Below are positions 7,078 to 13,311 of a stretch of 21,117 bases of DNA, in pieces. Every line of letters begins with the position of its first letter. The first letter of the stretch is position 1. Both the position numbers and the translations under genes were made by a program. Origin of the DNA: UMGS1933 sp051891435 (lineage in GTDB: Bacteria; Bacillota; Clostridia; TANB77; CAG-508); NCBI GenBank assembly GCA_051891435.1, contig JBJFFE010000007.1, positions 1 to 21,117 of the forward strand, read 5' to 3'. A model generated the notes under the pieces. It saw only the letters and a program-made list of their open reading frames with translations, did no database searches and had not been told where the DNA came from.

Positions 7078-8235
7078 TTATTCAGCTGTAGTATCAAAAT
7101 CCCAAGTATTTGCTGCTGTTGCTGGTTTCAACTTGATATCAGATTTTAGAGAAACTACGGGGCGCAAGCCATAGTAAGTGCTGTCAGCTCCGCCATCCGA
7201 ATCCCAGAAGTATCCATCGCTGTAAACTCGGTGACCGCCAACATAGAAAAATCCCCAGCCCACGCCGCCTTCGTGAGCGTTCACATACGAAGACGCAAGC
7301 CAGTAATCTGAATCTCCATTTAAGAATACCAATGATTTTTTTGTTAAATCTGATACTATACTATCATTACAATAATAACTTGTACTTTCTACTGTTAATG
7401 GGCTAGTATTTGTTGTATCTCCTGGTTTCATTAGTTTTGCACTACTATCTGTCCATATTCCTGTTTTTCCATTTGTTCCACTATATGTTACACCTGTTGA
7501 TGTTAATGTATATGTTACTTTGTTTCCATATTGCCATACTTCTCCATATCCCCATGCTTTTCCTTCATAATTTGCATCTTTTAATGGGTTATATCCTGTT
7601 ATTTTATTTACGTCTTCTGCTTTTATGCTTCTCGCTCCTGTTGCATGTTCTCCGTTTCCATATATTTTACTTATTTCATTTAACTCTGCTATTCCATAAT
7701 TTAGTGCTTCTGCTCCTCTTAAATAATATCCATCTGAGCCATCGGCATATACTTGTCCTTCCATTACTATTAACAAGTTTCCATTTTCTACCCCCATTAC
7801 TTGCCATTTTATATCATTACTATCTTCTGTTACTGTAAATGTTTGGTTCCCTATTTCATCATCATAGTCTGAACTTAGTCCTGTATTTCTTCCGTTATTT
7901 TTACCTGAGCTAGCATTATCCTTTGAATATGATGTATATGTTAATTTACTTGATAGAATTGAACTATTATAACATTCATAATCTATATAGTCTCCTAACT
8001 CTACTGTGTATTTTCCATTTGTAAATGTTCCGTCTGCCTTTTCATACCATCCTCCAGTATATTTTGCAATTAGGTCATCTGATGATAATCCGTCTTGCAA
8101 GCTTGCTAGTTCTTGTTCGCTTTCTATTGCCTCGTTTGTTTCTCTTCCTGTTCTTCCTGCATATTCAAATAGCCCTCCATTTACTGCTATTGTTATGGTT
8201 ACAGCAACCAAGATAAGCATTACAATTATGGTCAT
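7078..8235 (-). pseudogene. Prepilin-like surface protein, N-terminus missing
   Basis: The first residues (MTIIVMLILVAVTITIAVNGGLFEYAG) are the hydrophobic helix and start of a type IV prepilin-like domain. The charged leader and the cleavage motif (K-G-I-T/S-L-I) that should precede it are absent, with a stop 4 codons upstream and no ribosome site. The rest (385 codons in all) is an extracellular Gly/Tyr/Ser-rich region that ends in YWLASSYVNAHEGG ... YGLRPVVSLK, as in lectin-like variable surface proteins. The serine recombinase gene ends only 30 bases upstream, so the gene was probably beheaded by insertion or recombination there. As it stands it is unlikely to be translated efficiently. 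Confidence 0.7.
7153..7305 (-). other. GC-rich, NNC-codon patch resembling a DGR variable region
   Basis: Residues about 311-361 of the prepilin-like gene use GGC, TTC, CAC, TAC, AGC, GAC, CGC, CGA and GTG, codons scarce elsewhere in the window, and the GC content rises sharply. About twenty codons end in C. The protein context YWLAS...YGLRPVVSL is what I associate with C-type-lectin-like targets of diversity-generating retroelements, in which AAC codons of a template are randomised to NNC. No reverse transcriptase or template repeat is visible in this window, so the source would have to be elsewhere. Confidence 0.45.
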
Positions 8236-8264
8236 TATTGTTCGTTATGATAAATTTTTAAATT

Positions 8265-9901
8265 TTAAAAATTAACACAGTCTCGAATGTCAACTACTTT
8301 TCCGTCTTGCTCACTGCTCTCATTTAGAATACTAAATTTATAATATATTTTTATTTCTTTACTTTCAGATACTGTGATTCTATCAACAAGTGACACAATC
8401 ATTTCTCTTGTTATTTTTCTGGCTCTGATAAAATCAGATACCTCTTTTTTCAAGTCAACTTCGTGTGAAGTTTCTTCTTTTTGTTTTTGTAACTCAAGAA
8501 CAAGTTCTTCTAATTCTTTTTTTCTATCTAATGTTGAAGTATACATTCTTTCAAAATCATCCACATTAATTATTCCATTTAACTTGTCTTCATATAATTG
8601 GTCAATCTTTTTATTCATTAGTTCAACTTTTCCCTGAGCTGTTGCTATTTGATTTTGTATTAAATTCTTTTTGTAGGTATTACTATCTTTTACTTTTTTA
8701 GCTAATTGAAATAATTCTTCTTCTTTTAAATACTTTTTACATCTTGCTTTTATTGTTTTAATTACTTCGTTAGTTAGCTTTTCACAATTATTTGAATGTG
8801 GAGTACATAATTTAAGTCGAGTCATAGAGGCATAAGTGTTACATCTTAAATATTGAATAACATTCCCACTTTTTTGTTTTTGAGTTAATACACTTAATTT
8901 TTTACCACATTCTGCACATTCTAATAGTCCTTTTAATAGAAAATCGTGTTTATATAATCTTGTTTTCTTTCTACTATCTATCATCCTTTGAACTATATCA
9001 AATGTTTCTTGGTCTACTAGTGGATCGTGCATTCCTTTAATCTCAATATATTCTTCTGTTGGAACTTGTATAACTTTTTTGCTCTTATAGCTTACCTTTC
9101 TAGATTTGCCATTTATAACATACCCTAGATATGTCCTATCTCTAGCAATTCTCACAACTGCTGTCCTATTCCATCTTCTTTTTACCTCATTATATCTTCT
9201 AGTATGAGCATTACCTACTGATTCTGATGGTACAGGAACATTGTTATCATTAAGCCATTGTGCAACATCTGTTGGCAAAGTTCCTATTTTAAGCATTTCA
9301 AATATTTTTTGTACTATTGGTGCAGTTTCCTCATTTGGAATGTAATGGTTTTTATCATTAGGATCTTTCCTATATCCGATATTTTGGATATGTAGCCATC
9401 ACCTTTCCCTGCAATGCTTTGTTGTGTTTTCCATCTCTAGTTTTCTTTGAGCAATCTCTTAAAAACCACTCATTAAAAAATGCTCTGATTTTTATATCAT
9501 CGTGGAAATTTGCTGATGTTTTAGAATCCAAATTCTCATTTACAGCAACGAATCTTACACCTTTTAACTGAAAATATTCTTCGATGTAATCATCTATTCC
9601 TGATGCAACTCTTCCGAAATCTAGATAAGTCTTTTACAACTACCATATTTATATGTCCTGCATCAACATCGTTTATCATTTCTTGGAATCCAGGTCTGTC
9701 GTAAAAAGCTCCACTTTCGCCATCATCTACATAAACTTTATACACTTTTAATTTATTCTCTTTACAGAAATTATTTAAGAGAATCTTTTGGTTTGTTATA
9801 CTACCACTTTCACCATATCTTTTTAAATCTTCTATTCTCTCATTGGATAGTCTTACTAGTATACCTACTACATATTTTTCAGGATTACTAATCGTTATCA
9901 T
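8265..9901 (-). CDS. Large serine recombinase, readable only with two +1 shifts at CGG
   Basis: Site-specific DNA integrase/excisionase. Part 1 (9901-9617) carries the catalytic Ser19 in GILVRLS and ends DLSRF. The next codon is CGG (9616-9614); skipping its C gives GGA and opens part 2, GRVASGIDDYIEEYF... to MATYPKY. There CGG (9378-9376) occurs again, and skipping its C gives GYRKDPNDKNHYIP and part 3, with the recombinase domain, a zinc ribbon (CAEC...C) and a coiled coil, ending at 8265. The joined protein is 544 residues, normal for the family. Without shifts, translation stops 8 and 3 codons after the respective CGG sites. The first shift falls between the two active-site arginines of DLSR-F-GR. 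The ATG at 9901 follows GGGGAGG. A doubly damaged pseudogene is the alternative. Confidence 0.85.
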
Positions 9902-9925
9902 TTTTCCTCCCCTCTGCTGATAACG
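9893..9925 (-). promoter_or_regulatory. Hairpin around the recombinase ribosome site and start
   Basis: CGTTATCA and TGATAACG form a perfect 8-bp inverted repeat with a 17-base loop. On the minus strand the GGGGAGG ribosome site is in the loop and the TG of the ATG is in the right arm. It may damp translation of the recombinase, or be an operator. Confidence 0.5.
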
Positions 9926-9960
9926 TAGTTTCCTATCCTCGATTGTTCATATTATAACTC

Positions 9961-10095
9961 TTATTTGTTATTATTCAAGTCATAATTGTTATTTATCACA
10001 TCTTTTATATAAGATTTAAATATGTCTTTCAAAACCTCTTTTATATCTGGTTTTTCTTTATCAAAAATTTCAATTATTTTAAATTCTTGTTTCAT
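9961..10095 (-). CDS. Small acidic/basic protein of 44 residues before the recombinase
   Basis: The sequence starts MKQEFKIIEIFDKEKPDIKE and continues with VLKDIFKSYIKDVINNN. An ideal AGGAGG stands 6 bases before the ATG at 10095. It is soluble with no recognisable domain. Short ORFs of this style (a phrase like FK-I-EIFD followed by an amphipathic helix) commonly stand just upstream of serine recombinases in clostridial elements, so a helper or directionality role is possible but not shown. Confidence 0.7.
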   Translation of the reverse strand: MKQEFKIIEIFDKEKPDIKEVLKDIFKSYIKDVINNNYDLNNNK

Positions 10096-10133
10096 AAGAG
10101 TCCTCCTAATAATATGATAGAAACTATCTCAAC

Positions 10134-10565
10134 TTAATAACTTTTCCAATTTATTCGTTTAGGCACATCACTGCCTACAACAATTCCTCTTTTTAATACA
10201 TAACTCTGGCTCTTTGAATTAAAGTAATATATTGATGGATTCCAATCTCTAAAAGCTCTATTACTTATTGGCTTTCTTCCACCTGACAACTCTCTACTTG
10301 CTTGTTCGTGAGCTTTTTTTAATATTGCATAATCTGTATCCGAACTTTTCTGTTTTCTTTTAGAAGTCATATATTGTTTTGTAAATTCTCTATTTTTGCT
10401 CTTGTTTTCCTTTTTTCTAATTTCCTTTTCTTCAAGATATCTAGTATCCTTTTGTAAAACTTGCGTAACTGCACTTTTTGAAATTCCAAGATGTTTTGCA
10501 ATATCTACCACTCTCAATTTATTTTCAAAATATAATTCAATAATTAACTCTTTATTACTTCTCAT
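10134..10565 (-). CDS. Helix-turn-helix DNA-binding protein
   Basis: A 143-residue protein of unknown target. From the chosen ATG at 10565 the first 45 residues (MRSNKELIIELYFENK, then VVDIAKHLGISKSAVTQVLQKD) form a resolvase- or sigma region 4-like helix-turn-helix. A highly basic stretch follows, then a C-terminal segment RKPISNRAFRDWNPS...GIVVGSDVPKRINWKSY that I do not recognise. The ORF is open to a TTG at 10634, only 9 bases after the previous stop, and that longer form cannot be excluded. The gene is in the recombinase operon and could regulate it. Confidence 0.65.
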   Translation of the reverse strand: MRSNKELIIELYFENKLRVVDIAKHLGISKSAVTQVLQKDTRYLEEKEIRKKENKSKNREFTKQYMTSKRKQKSSDTDYAILKKAHEQASRELSGGRKPISNRAFRDWNPSIYYFNSKSQSYVLKRGIVVGSDVPKRINWKSY

Positions 10566-10643
10566 AGGTTTTAAACTACCTCTACTTAACTTTTTACTAA
10601 CAACTTTTAGATATGAAGAAACTAATAGAGCCAAAATACAACT

Positions 10644-10799
10644 CTACTTAATCTCTAAATCTTTCATTGCTTTTTTGAATTCTTTCTTAGTCATCTTACT
10701 TAGTGGTTTTACTTTTTTATATCTCCTATGCTTTTTCTTTAATCCAATGAATATTGCAGAGGAGATAAACAATAATGTTATTATTAAAAAATACATCAT
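10644..10799 (-). CDS. Small single-pass membrane protein, 51 residues
   Basis: MMYFLIITLLFISSAIFIGLK is a membrane helix, followed by a strongly basic tail (KKHRRYKKVKPLSKMTKKEF). Two adjacent ATGs (10799, 10796) follow a GGGGAAG ribosome site. It lies 3 bases after the 64-residue gene and 9 bases before the longest form of the HTH gene, clearly within the operon. Function unknown; holin-like or anchor roles are only guesses. Confidence 0.6.
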   Translation of the reverse strand: MMYFLIITLLFISSAIFIGLKKKHRRYKKVKPLSKMTKKEFKKAMKDLEIK

Positions 10800-10802
10800 A
10801 TT

Positions 10803-10997
10803 TTACTTCCCCTTTACAATAACATTGGCAAGTCTTTTAACCTCTTTTGTCCCAAATTTGCTATGTAACATTTTAATCTCACTTCGCAGTTCTCTTGCAT
10901 TTATTTCTGTTCCACTATGTTGTAAGGTATGTACTGATAATTGTGCATAAGCAATTGCTGTATCAAGATCAATTAACTCTTCTGATTTGGACTCCAT
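10803..10997 (-). CDS. Small helical protein, 64 residues, unknown function
   Basis: MESKSEELIDLDTAIAYAQLSVHTLQHSG, then INARELRSEIKMLHSKFG, is predicted to be mostly helical. It resembles small accessory proteins of phage and conjugative elements, but I do not recognise a family. The ribosome site AAAGGAGGTG is very strong and sits in the loop of a hairpin that includes the start codon. Confidence 0.65.
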   Translation of the reverse strand: MESKSEELIDLDTAIAYAQLSVHTLQHSGTEINARELRSEIKMLHSKFGTKEVKRLANVIVKGK

Positions 10998-11036
10998 ATA
11001 GACACCTCCTTTACATTTCGCCCATAGGAGTCCAAA
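10986..11036 (-). promoter_or_regulatory. Hairpin enclosing the ribosome site of the 64-residue gene
   Basis: TTTGGACTCC (10986-10995) and GGAGTCCAAA (11027-11036) are perfect inverted repeats separated by 31 bases. On the minus strand the AAAGGAGGTG site lies in the loop and the ATG straddles the loop and the right arm. It can act as an RNA switch for translation or as a protein-binding site. Confidence 0.5.
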
Positions 11037-11090
11037 AATTTTGCTCTATGTTTCATTTTTTTTAAAATTTTTTCAATTTTTTCAATTTTT

Positions 11091-11258
11091 TTATTTTTTT
11101 CTATTTTTAGATAATTCCCTCCATATATTTAACTTTATCTCTTGGCATAAATCTTCATCAAATTTGTAATGTAACTTTGATTTACTTATTATTAAAGGAT
11201 TATAATCTTCTATAATTCTTATTATTTCTTCATCACTTAAATTAAAATCATTAAACAT
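11091..11258 (-). CDS. Sigma region 2-like small protein
   Basis: A 55-residue protein, MFNDFNLSDEEIIRIIEDYNPLI then FDEDLCQEIKLNIWREL. The pattern 'NPLI...DEDLCQEI...IWREL' matches the sigma-70 region 2 helix (YxPLI...DLxQEg...lWkA) and the HTH_16-type Orf8 proteins of Tn916-like elements. The ATG at 11258 overlaps the stop of the upstream gene (ATGTTTAA) and its GGAGG lies in that gene's last codons, so the two proteins are translationally coupled. It may bind core RNA polymerase together with its partner. An extended ORF to 11273 ignores this ribosome site. Confidence 0.6.
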   Translation of the reverse strand: MFNDFNLSDEEIIRIIEDYNPLIISKSKLHYKFDEDLCQEIKLNIWRELSKNRKK

Positions 11259-11685
11259 TATCTCCACCTCCAATTAAAGCTTTCATTACTTTATCTAACG
11301 CTTCTGTTTTGATTCTCCAAGCTGTTGTTCTACTTATTTTCATTTCTGTTGCAATCAAACTTATAGGCTTGTCTTCTTTATATAAAGAAAAAAGCATCAT
11401 CTTTTCTTTTAAAGACAATGCTTTTATAACTTTATATAATTTATTGTTTGAAATAACTTTTTCAAATTCAACAGCTGATTCAATCTCTTTTTCACATTTA
11501 TTAATCACAGCCTCCAATACTGATTCTGCCTCAATATCTTCATAATCACACAAATCCACATTTATATCATTAATTAAGTCATAGTTATCCCTTATATATT
11601 TTCTTCTTGTATTTAGTATGATTTTTTTTAAGTAAGATTTTTCTTCTTTTGTAAGGCTCTCTTCTAAATAATCCTTTCTTTCCAT
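11251..11685 (-). CDS. Sigma region 4-like regulator
   Basis: A 144-residue protein, start ATG at 11685 placed 9 bases behind GGAG. The C-terminal half has a clear region 4 helix-turn-helix: VIKALSLKEKMMLFSLY, then PISLIATEMKISRTTAWRIKTEALDKV. The N-terminal half (MERKDYLEESLTKEEKSYL...) is helical and lacks a recognisable region 2. Directly downstream and overlapping is a 55-residue protein with region 2 features. The pairing resembles split sigma factors such as SigO/RsoA of Bacillus subtilis and Orf7/Orf8 of Tn916. It probably drives or tunes the recombinase operon. Confidence 0.65.
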   Translation of the reverse strand: MERKDYLEESLTKEEKSYLKKIILNTRRKYIRDNYDLINDINVDLCDYEDIEAESVLEAVINKCEKEIESAVEFEKVISNNKLYKVIKALSLKEKMMLFSLYKEDKPISLIATEMKISRTTAWRIKTEALDKVMKALIGGGDNV

Positions 11686-11780
11686 ATAACCATTCTCCAA
11701 TCTTTTCAAATTGGACAACGTCGTTAATATTAGAAAGAATTATCTTTATTAAGTTTTATTTAATTATATTAATTATTTTC

Positions 11781-11792
11781 CTATCCACTCAT
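11781..11792 (-). other. Three-codon ORF behind a perfect ribosome site
   Basis: On the minus strand AGGAGGAG (11807-11800), seven bases, ATG AGT GGA TAG. It encodes Met-Ser-Gly only. No longer ORF uses this ribosome site. It could be a leader mini-ORF that stalls or recycles ribosomes, or the decayed start of a lost gene. About 95 bases separate it from the sigma-like gene. Confidence 0.35.
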
Positions 11793-11807
11793 ATATATAC
11801 TCCTCCT

Positions 11808-11913
11808 AAAAAAACAATAGTCAAAAATGTAATTCTAATATTCATTCTATCATTGGTACATTGATATTTCTCATCTGAATATTCTTCCTAACATTAAAGA
11901 CTATTGTCCTAGA
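11808..11913 (-). ncRNA. Structured leader RNA with terminator-like end
   Basis: Three nested inverted repeats share one centre: ACAATAGTC/GACTATTGT (11814-11822 with 11899-11907), AATATTCA/TGAATATT (11837-11844 with 11876-11883) and TATCA/TGATA (11848-11852 with 11862-11866). On the minus strand the outer stem is followed at once by seven T residues and then by AGGAGGAG. A promoter upstream would start the RNA near 11913, right at the outer stem. This looks like an attenuator or a small RNA of about 105 bases. I do not match it to a known riboswitch class. Confidence 0.5.
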
Positions 11914-11919
11914 GAATGG

Positions 11920-11948
11920 TATATCATATTTTTTTCAAGCTTTGGCAA
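11920..11948 (-). promoter_or_regulatory. Promoter of the recombinase operon
   Basis: The minus strand shows TTGCCA, a 17-base spacer and GATATA. The -35 is good and the -10 fair. Its predicted start at about 11913 coincides with the 5' side of the structured leader, which supports it. Confidence 0.5.
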
Positions 11949-11968
11949 AAATGGTGTAAAGTAGTATG

Positions 11969-12011
11969 TTTTGGTATATTTTGGTGTTTTTGTTCGTTTT
12001 TTGTTCGTTTT
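11969..12011 (+). repeat. Two sets of helical-turn-spaced direct repeats
   Basis: TTTTGGTATA/TTTTGGTGTT repeat with a 10-base period (11969-11988), followed by TTGTTCGTTTT twice with an 11-base period (11990-12000, 12001-12011). They lie between the divergent promoters of the recombinase operon and the Spo0A-like gene. Such phasing suggests sites for one protein on one face of the DNA. Confidence 0.4.
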
Positions 12012-12060
12012 AGATATTTTTGCCATTTTTTTACTTTTTTCGCTGTTCTCTAGCTGTTTG

Positions 12061-12089
12061 TTGATTTTTAACTGATTTTATGATATAAT
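12061..12089 (+). promoter_or_regulatory. Promoter of the Spo0A-like gene
   Basis: TTGATT, 17 bases, TATAAT. Transcription would begin near 12096, giving a leader of about 40 bases before the ATG at 12139. Confidence 0.75.
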
Positions 12090-12138
12090 CTGACCAATAA
12101 AATAACTTTTCTTTAGCAAAAATATGGAGGGTACGCTT

Positions 12139-12858
12139 ATGGTTACAAGAATTATGGTTGCTGAAGATAACGAAGAAATATTTGAGTATTATAAAAATAT
12201 TTTTTCCAAATGTACTAATGTAGATATCATCGCATATACCAAAGATGGAGAATCTACTATAGAAATGTACAAAAAGTTTAAGCCTGATGTTCTATTTTTA
12301 GATTTAGGATTGCCAAAGATAAATGGACTCGATATTATAAACACATTGTCTGAATATGAAGGAACAGAAAGCAAATGTAATATTGTAGTTATATCAGGAG
12401 ATGCATATTTAAGGCATTCTTTATATAATACAAAAAAAGTATATAGAATTATTCCTAAACCTGCATCTGACGAATTATTGAATAATACTATACAATCTAT
12501 TCAAAAGGATTTAATTATGGATGAATTTCCAAAAGAAAAATGGAATGACACTTTAAGGAGATTAAACATCAATCCATATTTAAAATCTAGTAAATTATTG
12601 ACTGATATAATTAAACTTACTTATTGTGATGTTGACTTACTTGACAATATGCAACAAATTTATATTATGATGTCCTTAAGATATTCTTGTTCACCTAGCA
12701 AAATTCAATCAAGATTAAGAAGCTGTATAGATACAGCTAATCGTCTTTCAACCAAAAAGTCATTTAACTTAATATTTGACATTGATGATTATAATAACAA
12801 TATGCTTATTTCTCCAAAACATTTTATAAGTGGTATCATTACATATTTAAAAAAATAG
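12139..12858 (+). CDS. Spo0A-like response regulator, divergent DNA-binding domain
   Basis: A 239-residue two-domain regulator. The receiver (1-118) has Asp10, phospho-acceptor Asp55 (DVLFLDLGLP), Ser86 and Lys107 (PKP), so phosphorylation is expected. The C-terminal half (about 131-239) follows the Spo0A pattern: LRRLNINPYLKSSKLLTDII, then YSCSPSKIQSRLRSCIDTANRL, aligning with Spo0A's recognition helix (SRVERAIRHAIEVAW). Several DNA-contact residues differ, so it is probably a paralogue with its own target, not the master regulator. An earlier ATG at 12124 overlaps the GGAGGG ribosome site, so the ATG at 12139 is used. It is transcribed away from the recombinase operon. Confidence 0.78.
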   Translation: MVTRIMVAEDNEEIFEYYKNIFSKCTNVDIIAYTKDGESTIEMYKKFKPDVLFLDLGLPKINGLDIINTLSEYEGTESKCNIVVISGDAYLRHSLYNTKKVYRIIPKPASDELLNNTIQSIQKDLIMDEFPKEKWNDTLRRLNINPYLKSSKLLTDIIKLTYCDVDLLDNMQQIYIMMSLRYSCSPSKIQSRLRSCIDTANRLSTKKSFNLIFDIDDYNNNMLISPKHFISGIITYLKK

Positions 12859-12871
12859 TTTTATAGATCAT

Positions 12872-12901
12872 AATGGGGCTATATTCCCCATTTCTTTTTT
12901 T
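12872..12901 (+). terminator. Intrinsic terminator of the Spo0A-like gene
   Basis: AATGGGG (12872-12878) pairs with CCCCATT (12886-12892), followed by TTCTTTTTTT. It begins 13 bases after the stop codon. Confidence 0.85.
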
Positions 12902-13026
12902 GCTAAAAAACTGGTATTTTTTTGAAATTTTTTCAAAAAACACACTCTTGTTAATATGATAGCAACAGGATTTCTGAATAATATTATAAAATTGTTGCAA
13001 TAGTAATAACAGGAAAGGTGAGTTTG

Positions 13027-13284
13027 TTGAAAATAAAAAAAATTAATGGGAAATTAAACATTATAGGTAAAAATCTTCGTAAATATAGAGAACTTCGTGG
13101 ATTAACTCAAAGACAATTAAGTGCTAAATTAGAATTATTAGGTTTAACTATATACCATACAGATATTCATAGAATAGAACATTTTAATAAAAGTGTAAAA
13201 GATTATGAATTAAAAGGCTTTTGTATTGCTTTAAATATTAGTTTAGATGATTTATATGAAGATACAGATAAAGAATACGAATGA
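13027..13284 (+). CDS. XRE-family transcriptional regulator
   Basis: An 85-residue, single-domain repressor type protein: IGKNLRKYRELRGLTQRQLSAKLELLG, then HTDIHRIEHFNKSVKDYELKGFCIALN, a standard helix-turn-helix of the XRE class. The ORF opens with GTG at 13018, but GGAAAGGTGAG serves as the ribosome site and the TTG at 13027 fits the spacing better. Its stop codon lies inside the terminator stem. It is convergent with the receiver gene to its right. Confidence 0.75.
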   Translation: MKIKKINGKLNIIGKNLRKYRELRGLTQRQLSAKLELLGLTIYHTDIHRIEHFNKSVKDYELKGFCIALNISLDDLYEDTDKEYE

Positions 13285-13311
13285 GATGTCAATTATCTCA
13301 TTCGTTTTTTT
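13279..13311 (+). terminator. Intrinsic terminator overlapping two convergent genes
   Basis: GAATGAGAT (13279-13287) pairs with ATCTCATTC (13295-13303), then GTTTTTTT. The stem includes the stop codons of both the XRE gene and the convergent receiver gene. There is no T run on the minus strand, so it should terminate only plus-strand transcripts. Confidence 0.82.

Larger units (their letters stand above)
8236..11913 (-). mobile_element. Recombinase-bearing accessory segment, left end near 8236
   Basis: The segment starts where prepilin homology stops and holds a large serine recombinase, five small genes and a sigma-like gene, all on the minus strand behind one leader. The gene order (small proteins, then recombinase closest to the edge) is that of a prophage or integrative element excision module. 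The right boundary is not identified; the given end is just the operon start. I found no att repeat and no missing prepilin 5' part elsewhere in the window. Confidence 0.45.

Noticed and set aside
8236..8264. Short direct repeats as the att core of the element
   Set aside because: Shared strings such as TTGTTCGTT are too short and AT-rich to claim as att sites without the other element end.
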